From Kibdelosporangium banguiense (lineage in GTDB: Bacteria > Actinomycetota > Actinomycetes > Mycobacteriales > Pseudonocardiaceae): DNA of 64,000 nt. The first letter of the stretch is position 1, and each line of letters starts with the position of its first letter. The DNA is taken from positions 1,315,203 through 1,379,202 of the forward strand of contig NZ_JAGINW010000001.1 of NCBI RefSeq assembly GCF_017876405.1, read 5' to 3'. Below the pieces are notes generated by a model that saw nothing but the letters and a program-made list of their open reading frames with translations, did not search any database and was not told where the DNA came from. The position numbers and the translations under genes are program-made. This document shows positions 50,953 to 60,246 of the stretch, piece after piece.

Positions 50953-51936
50953 TTACTTCACGTGCGAGCCGCAGTTCTCCGGCTCGGCGAGGCGGAAGTG
51001 CTGGGCGGTGATGATGTCGGCGCCCTCGGTGCAGATGAAGCCGTCCGGGCCGAAGACGTTGGCGTACTTGGGCAGATCGGCGTCGGCGTTGCGGACCACG
51101 TTGTACACGCCGCGGTCGTACACGCGGATGGAGGCGAGCGAGCCGTTCGGCGGGGTGTCGTTGGCGACCAGGTTGGCCGGGAGACCCACCGGGCGGGACG
51201 CGTCGTTGATGTCGTTCAGCTTCAGGCCTGCGACGCCCCAGCCACGGGCCACCGAGAACGGCGCGATCGCGTTCGGGTCACCGACGACGACGCTCGGGTC
51301 GTGCTCCTGCGACACGGTGACGCAGGTGCCCGGCGCGGACAGGCCGATGCTGGCCAGGAAGAACGTCCGGGTGCCGGAGCCGTTCTGCGGGATGTACGGC
51401 TTGACCAGCGGCACGCAGTTGCCGATGTTGCGGCTGTAGATGTCGTTGAGCTCCAGCGTGGTCTTGGTGGCCGGCACGTTGGAGGTGGTGGCGGTGGCGT
51501 AGGTCAGGCCGTCCCGCGCGAACTGCAGGAACCGGTAGTTGGCCTCAGCCGGGTTGGTGCCGACCCAGCGCGAGGACCGCGCGAAGTCGATGTCGTGCTC
51601 GTCGCCGTCGTTGATCAGGGCGGTGATGCCGGCGCTCGAGCCGTTGGGCCGGGTGAACGTGGCCGGGTTCGAGTTCTCCTTCACCGCGATCGTGGTGGGC
51701 AGGCCCTCACCGAAGGCGTCCCACGACGCCACCCAGTTCTCCGGCCGGGCGTGCGCGGCGTTGTAGCCGTCGGCCAGCGCCTGCACCAGACCCTGAGTGG
51801 TGTCCGAGCCGACACCGACGATGTCCCCTCTGAGCGGCGTGGAGCCCGGGTCGGCGACCGCGTTGCCAGCAGCGAGGCCCACGACTGCCGCCGCGGCACC
51901 GATGGTGACCGCCGCCTTCCCTAGGATGGAGCGCAT
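50953..51936 (-). CDS. secreted PstS-like substrate-binding protein
   Basis: A 327-aa exported protein: a signal peptide (1-29, ending AVADPG) then a PstS-type periplasmic-binding fold. GVGSDTTQGLVQALADGYN and NGSGTRTFFLASIG correspond to the phosphate-loop regions of PstS. No lipobox or anchor is visible, so it is probably released or wall-associated. ATG 51936 follows AAGGAG by 7 bases. It is divergent from the solo pstB, with which it may share regulation by phosphate. Confidence 0.82.
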   Translation of the reverse strand: MRSILGKAAVTIGAAAAVVGLAAGNAVADPGSTPLRGDIVGVGSDTTQGLVQALADGYNAAHARPENWVASWDAFGEGLPTTIAVKENSNPATFTRPNGSSAGITALINDGDEHDIDFARSSRWVGTNPAEANYRFLQFARDGLTYATATTSNVPATKTTLELNDIYSRNIGNCVPLVKPYIPQNGSGTRTFFLASIGLSAPGTCVTVSQEHDPSVVVGDPNAIAPFSVARGWGVAGLKLNDINDASRPVGLPANLVANDTPPNGSLASIRVYDRGVYNVVRNADADLPKYANVFGPDGFICTEGADIITAQHFRLAEPENCGSHVK

Positions 51937-52095
51937 CAACAATCTCCTTGTCCTTCAAAAGGTTTGCCCCGATCGGGGCTGTCCTAACCGTTGCGCAGCG
52001 CCGCGACCCGGACCACCATGACCATGCGAAGACTGGTTTCTCGCCACACGCCTAGCTGCTTAACGCGCAACAAACCGGCGAGGGGGCCATGCGCC

Positions 52096-52117
52096 GTGAA
52101 CCCGTTGTTCACCGGCC
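52096..52117 (+). promoter_or_regulatory. candidate PHO box upstream of pstB
   Basis: Two 11-base units in tandem, GTGAACCCGTT and GTTCACCGGCC, match the direct-repeat pattern (GTTCACC plus 4) bound by actinobacterial PhoP. A TATCGT -10-like hexamer follows about 15 bases later. The pstB start is 57 bases downstream. Confidence 0.5.
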
Positions 52118-52173
52118 GGCCCGGCGACCGGCATATCGTGCGGCCTTGAGGAATGTGTCCGAAAAGGAGTGCC

Positions 52174-53001
52174 GTGTCGGAGTCATTGGTCGATCCCGCA
52201 AGCAGAACCGTCGAGCCGGCCTTTCAGGGCAGTGAACTGGAAGCGGTCGACATCTCGGCGTGGTTCGGCAAGCACAAGGTGTTGCAGCGGGTCTCGCTGA
52301 CCATGTCGGCGGGCAGCGTGACGGCGCTGATCGGGCCGTCCGGCTGCGGCAAGTCGACGTTTCTGCGCATTCTCAACCGGATGCACGAACTGGTGCCCAG
52401 TGCCGCGCTGGCCGGCGAGGTCCTGCTCGACGGTGTGGACATCTACGAGCCGGGCGGCCGGATCACCGAGACCCGCCGCCGGATCGGCATGGTCTTCCAG
52501 AAACCGAACCCGTTTCCGGCGATGTCCATCGCTGACAACGTCACCGCGGGGCTGAAGCTGACCGGTTCCAAGGTGTCCCGCAACGACCGGATGGACCTGG
52601 TCGAACAGTGCCTGACCAAAGCCGGGCTGTGGAAAGAGGTCCGCGACCGGCTCAAACAGCCTGGTGGGGCACTGTCGGGCGGTCAGCAGCAGCGGCTCTG
52701 TATCGCGCGGTCGCTCGCGGTCCGGCCGGACGTGCTGCTGATGGACGAGCCGTGCTCAGCGCTCGACCCGACCTCGACCCGGCGGATCGAGGAGACGATC
52801 GCGGAGCTGCGCCACGAGGTCACGATCGTGATCGTCACCCACAACATGCAGCAGGCCGCCCGGGTTTCCCAGCACTGCGCGTTCTTCCTGGCCGAGGCCG
52901 GCACGCCGGGCCTGATCGTCGAGGCGGGGCCGACCGAGATGATGTTCAACGACCCGGTCGACCCGCGCACCGCCGACTACGTCAACGGCCGGTTCGGCTG
53001 A
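52174..53001 (+). CDS. pstB: phosphate ABC transporter ATP-binding protein
   Basis: A 275-aa ABC ATPase of the PstB family: Walker [10 protein letters not shown] (about residues 56-64), Q-loop FQKPNPFP, signature LSGGQQQR, Walker [14 protein letters not shown] and H-loop VTHNMQQA. The FQKPNPFP and TEMMFNDP segments are PstB-specific. GTG 52174 follows AAAGGAG. It is separated from pstC-pstA-pstS and faces them, ending 1 base from the sortase-like gene. No phoU is present. Confidence 0.94.
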   Translation: MSESLVDPASRTVEPAFQGSELEAVDISAWFGKHKVLQRVSLTMSAGSVTALIGPSGCGKSTFLRILNRMHELVPSAALAGEVLLDGVDIYEPGGRITETRRRIGMVFQKPNPFPAMSIADNVTAGLKLTGSKVSRNDRMDLVEQCLTKAGLWKEVRDRLKQPGGALSGGQQQRLCIARSLAVRPDVLLMDEPCSALDPTSTRRIEETIAELRHEVTIVIVTHNMQQAARVSQHCAFFLAEAGTPGLIVEAGPTEMMFNDPVDPRTADYVNGRFG

Positions 53002-53002
53002 A

Positions 53003-53830
53003 CTACAAGAGGTTCGGGAGCAGGGCCACTGCTCCCGTGCTGTACACCTGCCAGGTCGCGGCCACCACAACGGGCACGCCGACCAGCCAGGTTTCCCAAC
53101 GGCCCCAACGGATCCGGGCCCACGCGAAGGCTCCGACGGCCAGCACGAGTGCCTGCAGCCACAGCACCAGCTCGATCAGCACAGAGCTGTCCCTGGCCAG
53201 GAATTCCTCTTCGGGAAGCTGCGTGCGTGAACGGCCGCCCGGCGCGGCCGCTGCATCGCCGACGAGCGTGGCGTCCACGAAGACCGTCCGCTCCGGCCCG
53301 GTCAGGTCGCCACCTTCGGCGCTGACAAGCATGATCCGGCTTCCGCCACGCGCCAGTACAGGTGGTGTCGCGTCGCCTTCCCTGCGCACACCGTCAACGC
53401 GATAGGTGAACCGGCCCTGGCCGGTTGTCGCGTTGACTTCGTCGCCCTGCTGGAGTTTCCCGATCTCCTTGAACGGCGCGCCATAGGTCGCCGCCCGGCC
53501 CATCAGGACGGACACGCCGGGCTGGCCGGGCAACGGCGTCGTCCGCCGGTGCCCGGGACCCTTCGCGAGCTCACTGCCCGCTGTGCCCTCGACCACCACC
53601 TGTGACATTTCCAGGCCGGGGATCTCCAGCAATGCCACCGGTGTCCCGGCGTCGATCTTCCCGCCGGTCGGCATGCTGATCTCGGCCAGCGACTGGCGGG
53701 CCTGCGCGTACAGCACTGTCTGGCTGCGGTCCTGCTGAACCGGCGAGAGGACCAGCAGGTACCCGGCGAACCCGAAGGCGAGGACCGACAGGACGATCAA
53801 CGCCTGTGTCAACACTCGTGTCTTGGTCAT
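53003..53830 (-). CDS. sortase-fold protein lacking catalytic residues
   Basis: A 275-aa membrane protein with an N-terminal helix (about residues 8-28), an extracytoplasmic beta-rich sortase domain (about 45-195) and two C-terminal helices (about 215-272). The fold is recognisable from IPGLEMSQVVVEGT, GPGHRRTTPLPGQPG and TYGAPFKEI. However, the segment that should read GHRTTYGAP reads GRAATYGAP (Arg112 in place of His), and the Cys strand reads MLVSAEGG near residue 170 with no cysteine. It cannot be an ordinary transpeptidase. ATG 53830 overlaps the preceding stop (ATGA). Confidence 0.8.
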   Translation of the reverse strand: MTKTRVLTQALIVLSVLAFGFAGYLLVLSPVQQDRSQTVLYAQARQSLAEISMPTGGKIDAGTPVALLEIPGLEMSQVVVEGTAGSELAKGPGHRRTTPLPGQPGVSVLMGRAATYGAPFKEIGKLQQGDEVNATTGQGRFTYRVDGVRREGDATPPVLARGGSRIMLVSAEGGDLTGPERTVFVDATLVGDAAAAPGGRSRTQLPEEEFLARDSSVLIELVLWLQALVLAVGAFAWARIRWGRWETWLVGVPVVVAATWQVYSTGAVALLPNLL

Positions 53831-56367
53831 GACCGTCGCAGGGCCGCGCGCAGCGCACGGCGAACCGGGTGCTGCGGCTGGGTCCAGACCGTCGCGCCGA
53901 ACGCGATCAACCCGGCCAGCGCACCCACGCCGAGCAGGCCGGGCAGTACCCACTTGGCGAAGCCGGACGAGTCGGTGCGGGTCGCGATGGTGGTCGACGC
54001 CTTGTCCACAGTGGGCGGTGCGGTCGTCGAGGTCGCCGGGGGCGGCGGTGTGGTCGAAGCCGGTGTGGAAGTGGCCGGCCTGTTGCCGTTGCCTGCGATG
54101 TTGTTCGTGTTGTCGCCGGGAGGTGGCAGCAGACCGCCTGCGGGGTCGTCGACCAGCCCTGGCGGAGGTGCTGGCACCTGGCCTTTCTGCTCACGAACGG
54201 CCACTGCCGCGTTGCGGGTCTGTTCCCGCAGCGGGTCGCTCAACGGCACGTATCCGTCCGGCAACTGGCCCATCGCATTCCCCCGGACCTGCCCGGGTTC
54301 GGCCGCGTAGTCCAGGAACTTCGCGTAGTCGCGCGCAGTCGTCGCGCTCAAGCCGGTTGTCGGGATCGCCGCGTACACAACGGACATCCCCGGGTACGCG
54401 TTCGGATGCATCTTGGGGAAGTCCGGTTTGAGCACGCCGGTTTTCTCGTCCAGCTTGGTGCCACGCAGTGCCAGGGCGAGCGAGTAGTCGTCCGGCTTGA
54501 CGAACTTGCCCGGCGCGGTCTGCAACGCCGCCTGCCGCAGGCCGAACACCTTCGAGTCGGCCAGCGAGGTGATCGCCAGCATGGCCCGGAACCCACCGGT
54601 CTGCCGTTGGTCCACCCGCTTGAGCGAACAGGTCTCCGGCTTGGCCGGGTCCACACAGGACTGACTGAGGCCCGCGTACGGCCACGCCTGCGCGACCGCG
54701 ACCGCCGCGTTGTAGATGCTGTCCGCGACGTTGGCGTAGGCCGACAGCAGGAACTGTCCGTAGACAGGGCTGCCCGGGTTGGAGTCCTTGAAGTCGTCTC
54801 GCAGTTCAAGCAGGCCGACCGGCAGCTTGTACTCGTGGAACTTCGGGTTGACGAACATGCCGTGCCCGTCGTTGGCGCCGTTCAGCCACGCGACCGCGTC
54901 CTTGTCGGCGGCGATGTACGCGGTCAGCGCGTAGATCGAGTCCAGATCGCCGAGCGAGATGACCGGATAGTTCGAGCCGTCCCTGTTGATGGCGAACAAC
55001 GCGTCGGCGGGAATGTGCGGATTCAGCGCCCGGAACTCAGGGTCCTCGCCCCACCAGCGCGGGTTGCCCTTCAAGCCGGGATGCTCCCCGCTGATCACTG
55101 AGGTCGACCGGTAGGACTGGGTGATCATCTTGGCCAGCAGCCGGGCGTTGAGGTTCAGTTCGGTGACCTCTTTGAGGTTCTGGTCGTCCAGTACGAACGA
55201 CACCGCCACCCCGCTGACCGTGACCGGCGCGTACACAGTGGGTTTGGCGAGCTCACCCTCCACCGGTCTGGAGGTGAGCAACGCGTTTGTCGTCCCGTCC
55301 TGCCAGGTTCCGGTCAGCGCGCCCGCGAACTGGCCGCGTGCCTCACCGTCGCTCAGCGCGGTGTAGCCCAGCCGGAAGAGTTTCTTGTCCTGGCAGAACT
55401 TCGGCCGCCAACTGTTGTTGAGCACCTGGAAGGCGTAGAAGGACCCGGAGAAGCCGGTCTCCGGCCGGGAGTCGATCGCACACGAGGTCGGGGACTCGCG
55501 GAACGACAGGTCGAACGCGAACTTCCGGGACCAGTTGGCCGGGGAGATCCAGTGCGAGGCAAGGCGTCCGGTGACGCGGCCCGCGCGGCACTGCCCGCGA
55601 ATGTTGGCGGGCAACGCGCTGTCCGGCTTGCAGACGGGGTCACCGATCGGGACCACCACCAGCGAGCAGGCAGCCGTGCTGCTGCACCCGAGGTGCGGGT
55701 TCTCGAAGCCGGTGAGCAGCTCGATGTCCGTCTCGCCGGTGCCGTCGGCGTTCGTGAAGCCCTGGTATGAGTTGGGCAGCACCGCGTTGGCGGTCGCGAT
55801 CGAGTACGCCGTCGGGTTGGTCTTGACCACCTGCCCGTCCGGCCAGCCCGCGCTCGTGGCCAGTCCATTGTAGAGCTTGCCGTCGTCCCTGGCCTTGAAC
55901 GGCATCGAGGTGTCCCGGCTCGGCGCGGGGCCGAAGACAGCGGGATCGAAGGTGCCCTTGTCGGCGAAGACCACGTTGAGTTTCTCCACGCCGACACCGG
56001 GCCCGGCGTTCCAGCAGGTCTGCTGGGTCACCCGGTCCTTGTTGCCCCAGCACTGCAGCACGACCACGGGATAGTTCGCCGCACCGATGGCACCGTTGGT
56101 CGGCCGCAGCCCGGACCAGGACACCTTGACCTTCTGGCGCACCAGATCCTTGGTCTGCGACACCGTCACCGAGGCGTTGTAGGTCGTGCCCGCCGGAGCG
56201 GTGTAGTTGTAGTCGGTCGGCATCTGGCGCGTCTCGGTGACAGCGGTCGAGGCAGGCTGACCGGCCGCGGTCACCGGCAGCAGCAGGGCAAGCCCGGCGG
56301 CGAGCATGGTGACCACGCCGGACAGCGCCAGCCACGGTAATGCCCGGGTGAACCTCGTGGCATTCAT
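53827..56367 (-). CDS. large membrane-anchored PstS-like surface protein
   Basis: An 846-aa protein with a signal peptide (about 1-40), a long extracytoplasmic region, a Pro/Thr/Ala-rich stalk (about 735-790) and a C-terminal transmembrane helix with a basic tail (about 800-846). Its middle (about 400-530: YAPVTVSGVAVSFVLDD, ELNLNARLLAKMITQSY, then NPRWWGEDPEF) follows the order of PstS-type binding proteins. The N-terminal 250 residues carry several cysteines and are unassigned. The start overlaps the pstS stop by 4 bases. It probably displays a phosphate- or polyphosphate-binding domain away from the membrane. Confidence 0.75.
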   Translation of the reverse strand: MNATRFTRALPWLALSGVVTMLAAGLALLLPVTAAGQPASTAVTETRQMPTDYNYTAPAGTTYNASVTVSQTKDLVRQKVKVSWSGLRPTNGAIGAANYPVVVLQCWGNKDRVTQQTCWNAGPGVGVEKLNVVFADKGTFDPAVFGPAPSRDTSMPFKARDDGKLYNGLATSAGWPDGQVVKTNPTAYSIATANAVLPNSYQGFTNADGTGETDIELLTGFENPHLGCSSTAACSLVVVPIGDPVCKPDSALPANIRGQCRAGRVTGRLASHWISPANWSRKFAFDLSFRESPTSCAIDSRPETGFSGSFYAFQVLNNSWRPKFCQDKKLFRLGYTALSDGEARGQFAGALTGTWQDGTTNALLTSRPVEGELAKPTVYAPVTVSGVAVSFVLDDQNLKEVTELNLNARLLAKMITQSYRSTSVISGEHPGLKGNPRWWGEDPEFRALNPHIPADALFAINRDGSNYPVISLGDLDSIYALTAYIAADKDAVAWLNGANDGHGMFVNPKFHEYKLPVGLLELRDDFKDSNPGSPVYGQFLLSAYANVADSIYNAAVAVAQAWPYAGLSQSCVDPAKPETCSLKRVDQRQTGGFRAMLAITSLADSKVFGLRQAALQTAPGKFVKPDDYSLALALRGTKLDEKTGVLKPDFPKMHPNAYPGMSVVYAAIPTTGLSATTARDYAKFLDYAAEPGQVRGNAMGQLPDGYVPLSDPLREQTRNAAVAVREQKGQVPAPPPGLVDDPAGGLLPPPGDNTNNIAGNGNRPATSTPASTTPPPPATSTTAPPTVDKASTTIATRTDSSGFAKWVLPGLLGVGALAGLIAFGATVWTQPQHPVRRALRAALRRS

Positions 56368-57983
56368 CTCCAGGTCCCCTCCTGCTCGGCACGGATCGCG
56401 CGCCGTTTGCTGACAGTTCGCGCGACGATCGCGGGAACCACTAGGACAAGCAAAAGTTCGATCGCGGCGAGCACGCCCATCGCGGTCTCCGTGCCGGCCC
56501 GGCCGGCCGCGAGTTCGGTCGCGACCCCGCTCGATCCCGGACCGGATCCGCCGTTGCCGTTGTCGCCACCGATCACCTCACCGGTGATCGGGTCGATCTG
56601 CGTACCATCGCCGCCGTTGGGATTGTTGGGATCGCCGGTGCCGCCGGGCCCGCCGTTACCGGAACCGTTGCCGCCACCACCGCCGTTGTTCCCATTGCCA
56701 CCGCCGTTGCCGCCTCCGCCACCGCCGCCACCTTCACCGCATGGCCCGGCACCGGTCTTGTCGCACTCCTCCGGGAACTTCGCGGTCGCGGCCAGCTTGT
56801 TGGAGCCTGGGCTGGCCGGATCGAAAGTCGGGTTGTTGCACCCGCCGGCGTCCAGCCCTTTCTTCTCCGCACCCGGGATCTTGTGCACCTGCTCGTAACC
56901 GGCCTGCACGAGGTTCAACGGCAACGGCGAATATCCCAGGGGACCGGCTTTCTGCTGGCCCTGGCAAAGGAAGTAGTACGAGAAGGCGCCCAGCGTCCTG
57001 CCTGCCGCCTCGTTCATCTTGCCGTCGACAGCAGTCGGAACGATCATGTACGAATAGGACGACAGCGGGTACGTCCGCTTGTCCCCGTTGTTGTAGACGC
57101 CGTCCAGCTGCTGGGTCAGGTAGGTGGACGGATCGTTGGGGTTGTCCCGGTTGATCTTCGCCTGGGTCAGCGCCACCGCGACGTTGGAGTCCGTCGGCTC
57201 GGTGTAGTAGCCCGCGTTGTTGAGCACCTTCGCGACTGGGTAGTTCTGCGCCCGTGCGTAGGAGTATTCGACGTAGCCGATCGCGCCTTCGCCGTACTGG
57301 GCGGAGATGTACGTCGCCACTTCGGTCGAACTGCTCTTGGCCACCGATCCGGTGAACTGCGGGAAGTACGACGTCATCCCCGTACCCCAGATGCCGCCGT
57401 GCTGTTTGCTCATCCACAGCGTGAACTGGGCCGAGGTGCCCGAGCCGTCCGAGCGGACGATCGGGATGATCTTCTTCGACGGCAGGGCGCGGCCGTTGTT
57501 GTCCGCGGTGATCGCGGGATCCGACCAGTTGGTGATCTTGCCGGAGAAGATCTTGGTGATCGTGGCGCCGGACAGCCGCAGGTTGCGTACCAGCTGGCCA
57601 CTGATGGTCAAGTGGTACATGAACGCGGTACCACCGGCCACGATCGGCATGTACGCGTAGGCGCGGTTGTTCGGGCCGTCGGTGTTGCCGTTGGCGTCCT
57701 TGATGCCGTACTGGATCTCCGAGACGCCGAAGTGCGTGAGCTTGTTGGCGAAGTCCTGCCGGCCGCGGCTGGAGCCGACCGAACTGTAGTTCACCGGCAT
57801 GCCGAAGCTCTTGACATCAGCGATCCACTGGCTGATCGCGTTGGCGCTCCACGTCGAGCCGGAACCGTCGATCGGCACGTAGCTCTGGGCGTGCGCCGGC
57901 CCCGTCGCGGCCGTCAGGGCCAGCAGCACGCCGCTGGCCAGCGTCGCCAGCAAGCGCGTGAGCCGGGTTGGCCGGTTCATCAT
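56364..57983 (-). CDS. pstS: phosphate-binding protein PstS with C-terminal membrane anchor
   Basis: A 539-aa protein. A Sec signal (1-32, ending AHAQS) precedes a PstS domain to about residue 390: IDGSGSTWSAN and VRSDGSGTSAQFT hold the phosphate-contacting Ser/Thr/Asp loops, with the KIFSGKITNWSDPAI motif. A Gly/Asn-rich linker of about 80 residues and one transmembrane helix with a basic tail follow. Ordinary PstS is a soluble lipoprotein of about 370 aa, so the anchor is unusual. The start at 57983 follows GGAAGG. It lies 2 bases after pstA. Confidence 0.92.
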   Translation of the reverse strand: MMNRPTRLTRLLATLASGVLLALTAATGPAHAQSYVPIDGSGSTWSANAISQWIADVKSFGMPVNYSSVGSSRGRQDFANKLTHFGVSEIQYGIKDANGNTDGPNNRAYAYMPIVAGGTAFMYHLTISGQLVRNLRLSGATITKIFSGKITNWSDPAITADNNGRALPSKKIIPIVRSDGSGTSAQFTLWMSKQHGGIWGTGMTSYFPQFTGSVAKSSSTEVATYISAQYGEGAIGYVEYSYARAQNYPVAKVLNNAGYYTEPTDSNVAVALTQAKINRDNPNDPSTYLTQQLDGVYNNGDKRTYPLSSYSYMIVPTAVDGKMNEAAGRTLGAFSYYFLCQGQQKAGPLGYSPLPLNLVQAGYEQVHKIPGAEKKGLDAGGCNNPTFDPASPGSNKLAATAKFPEECDKTGAGPCGEGGGGGGGGNGGGNGNNGGGGGNGSGNGGPGGTGDPNNPNGGDGTQIDPITGEVIGGDNGNGGSGPGSSGVATELAAGRAGTETAMGVLAAIELLLVLVVPAIVARTVSKRRAIRAEQEGTWR

Positions 57984-57985
57984 CG

Positions 57986-59122
57986 TTACCTTCCGGTCTT
58001 CGACCGCTGCGCCACCAGGCGTGCGATCACGAACAACAGCAACACGACGAGCAGCAGGATCGTTGCGGCGCCGAACGCCCGGGACTGGTCCACCGCTTCG
58101 GAGGAGCGCGACAGCTGATAGGTCATCAGCGGCAGCGACACCATCGGGCCCGAAGTGGGGTCGAAGTTCAGGTATGTGGTGTATCCGGCCGTGAGCAGCA
58201 CCGGTGACGTCTCGCCGATGCCGCGTGCGATGCCCAGGATCAACGCTGTGGCAAGGGAAGGGCGCGCGGTCGGCAGCACGACGCGCCAGACCGTCTGCCA
58301 CTGCGACGCACCGAGCGCAAGGCTGGCCTCCCGCAGGCCACCAGGCACGACGCGAAGCACAACCTCGGCGGACCGCGCGATGATCGGCAGCATCATCACA
58401 CTGATCGCCAGTGACGCGGCCAGTCCGCTGCGCGGTAGCCCGGCCATCAGCAGCACTGTGGTGAAGATGAACAGACCGGCCACAATGGACGGCAATGCGG
58501 TCATCGCCTCGACGACGGTCCGGACCACACGGGAGAACCGGCCACCGACCTCGTTGAGGTACACCGCGCATCCGACGCCGAGCGGCAACGTGATCGCGAT
58601 CGCGATCATGATCTCCACCAGCGTGCCGACCAGGGCGTGCAGCACGCCACCGGACGTGAGCGGGTCGAGCGGCCCGGCGCCGCTGAGGTCTGTGGTGAAG
58701 AAGTTGCTGTATCCCAGGGCATCTGCACCCCGGAAGGCCGTGTACCCGACCACAAGCAGCAGTGCGAGCCCGACCAGCCCGGCGAACGCCTGGATCACCG
58801 CGGCGGCCACCCGGTCGGCGATCACCGTGCGGGGATGACGCATCGCCGTGACCCCGGCGTACAGCAGCACGAACACGAAGAACCAGGACACGAAGAACCC
58901 GAGTGGGCCAGATGTCGGAAGCAGGTTCTCGTAAAGCACCCAGACCAGGCCAAGCGCGCCGACCAGTGAGCCGAGCGCGGCGGCCACGTCGTCCAGCGTC
59001 CTGCCGCGCAGGTCACGCTTGCGCGGCTCGTCGTCGACTGGTTCCGGTATCTGCACAGTCATCGCCACGGTTTCCTGCACCGCTTTGTCTGCCGTGGCTG
59101 GGTCGATCGTTGGCGCTGCCAC
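57986..59122 (-). CDS. pstA: phosphate ABC transporter permease PstA
   Basis: A 378-aa permease with a cytosolic N-terminal extension (about 40 residues) and about eight transmembrane helices. The EAA-like coupling loop is LREASLALGASQWQTVWRVVLP (about 278-299), and the ALPSIVAGLF motif is typical of PstA. GTG 59122 follows GAGGGG. It is encoded 9 bases after pstC and forms the phosphate channel with it. Confidence 0.94.
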   Translation of the reverse strand: MAAPTIDPATADKAVQETVAMTVQIPEPVDDEPRKRDLRGRTLDDVAAALGSLVGALGLVWVLYENLLPTSGPLGFFVSWFFVFVLLYAGVTAMRHPRTVIADRVAAAVIQAFAGLVGLALLLVVGYTAFRGADALGYSNFFTTDLSGAGPLDPLTSGGVLHALVGTLVEIMIAIAITLPLGVGCAVYLNEVGGRFSRVVRTVVEAMTALPSIVAGLFIFTTVLLMAGLPRSGLAASLAISVMMLPIIARSAEVVLRVVPGGLREASLALGASQWQTVWRVVLPTARPSLATALILGIARGIGETSPVLLTAGYTTYLNFDPTSGPMVSLPLMTYQLSRSSEAVDQSRAFGAATILLLVVLLLFVIARLVAQRSKTGR

Positions 59123-59131
59123 TGTTTCCCC

Positions 59132-60118
59132 TCAGATCTCGGTGGCCGACCCGCTGCGGGTGCGGGCCACGATCATCGATGCCACCGTGTTGACGGCCAG
59201 CGTGAACAGGAACAGCACCAGACCGGCGGCCAGCAGCGCGGACAGCTGCGCCTGCGTGGCCTCACCGAACCTCAGGGCGATCAGCGACGAGACGGTCACG
59301 CCACCGTTCTCCAGCACGCGGAACCTGATGTCGAAGACCGGCGCCAGGATCATCACGACCGCGATCGTCTCGCCGAGCGCACGGCCCAGCGCGAGCATCG
59401 TGCCGCCGATGATCCCGCCCTTGCCGAACGGCAGCACGACCGACCGGATCACGCCCCAGCGCGTGGAACCCAGTGCCAGCGCGCCTTCCCGCTCTCCTAT
59501 CGGCGCCTGCGAGAACACCTCACGCATGATCGACGCGGCGAACGGCAGCACCATCATCGACACCACGACACCGGCGATGAACGGCGACGACGTGTACATC
59601 GACTGCTCCCATACCGCCGCGTTCACATCGGTGTTCACGTGGAAGAACGGCAGGAAGCCCAGGTAGTCCGACAGCCAGCGGGACAGGTAGATGATCTGCG
59701 GTGTCAGGAACACGAACCCGAACAGGCCGTAGACCACACTGGGGATCGCGGCCATCAGGTCCAGCAACGCCACCAGCGTGCGTCTGAGCCGGGCGGGTGC
59801 GTATTCCGAGATGTACAAGGCTGTCGCCAGTGCCAACGGGAACGCGACCGTGATCGCCACACCGGCGACCTGCAGCGTGAACAGCGCGACCGCCGCGATT
59901 CCCAGCTCTGGTTTGTCCGGCACGAACGACGGCTCGGTGAAGAAACCGAAGCCGAACTCACGCAGCGTCGGAATCGCCTGGAAGGTCAGGAAAAGGCCGA
60001 TCGCACCCATGATCACGAGCACGGCCACGCCGGCCGCGCGCACCACGCCCCGGAAGACCCGGTCGGACAGCGGTACTGATGGCCGTACCGGACGGGGCCG
60101 GTCGACGTCCATGGTCAT
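59132..60118 (-). CDS. pstC: phosphate ABC transporter permease PstC
   Basis: A 328-aa permease of six helices with the PstC motifs AAIPSVVYGLFGFV and REGALALGSTRWGVIRSVVLP. ATG 60118 is the best start, though GGAGG is 11 bases upstream. The 5' flank carries a palindromic element (60142-60168) and a candidate PHO box (60193-60214). It is the first gene of pstC-pstA-pstS-large surface protein-sortase-like protein. Confidence 0.93.
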   Translation of the reverse strand: MTMDVDRPRPVRPSVPLSDRVFRGVVRAAGVAVLVIMGAIGLFLTFQAIPTLREFGFGFFTEPSFVPDKPELGIAAVALFTLQVAGVAITVAFPLALATALYISEYAPARLRRTLVALLDLMAAIPSVVYGLFGFVFLTPQIIYLSRWLSDYLGFLPFFHVNTDVNAAVWEQSMYTSSPFIAGVVVSMMVLPFAASIMREVFSQAPIGEREGALALGSTRWGVIRSVVLPFGKGGIIGGTMLALGRALGETIAVVMILAPVFDIRFRVLENGGVTVSSLIALRFGEATQAQLSALLAAGLVLFLFTLAVNTVASMIVARTRSGSATEI

Positions 60119-60141
60119 CAGTGAGCAGTCCTCCAGAATCC

Positions 60142-60168
60142 GGTTCCCCTGTCGGAGCAAGGGAAACC
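60142..60168 (-). promoter_or_regulatory. palindromic element upstream of pstC, copy B
   Basis: On the minus strand, GGTTTCCCT (60168-60160), nine bases, then AGGGGAACC (60150-60142). Arms and most loop positions agree with the element before the gene at 60747, including a following ATTC. It may be an operator at the transcription start or a 5' RNA hairpin. Confidence 0.6.
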
Positions 60169-60192
60169 AATGGTTATGACCAGATGCGGCAC

Positions 60193-60214
60193 GTCAGGTG
60201 AACGCACACCCAAC
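60193..60214 (-). promoter_or_regulatory. candidate PHO box upstream of pstC
   Basis: Minus-strand units GTTGGGTGTGC and GTTCACCTGAC in tandem; the second is an excellent PHO-box match, the first weak. A TAACCAT -10-like element starts 16 bases further, the same layout as at pstB. Confidence 0.45.
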
Positions 60215-60246
60215 GTGCCGCTGCGGCCACACGGCCTTTACATCAG

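Noticed and set aside
53827..57983. Sortase-anchoring signals (LPxTG-like) at the C-termini of the two PstS-type proteins
   Set aside because: Both end in a transmembrane helix and basic tail but lack an LPxTG/LAxTG-type motif, so they are called membrane-anchored.
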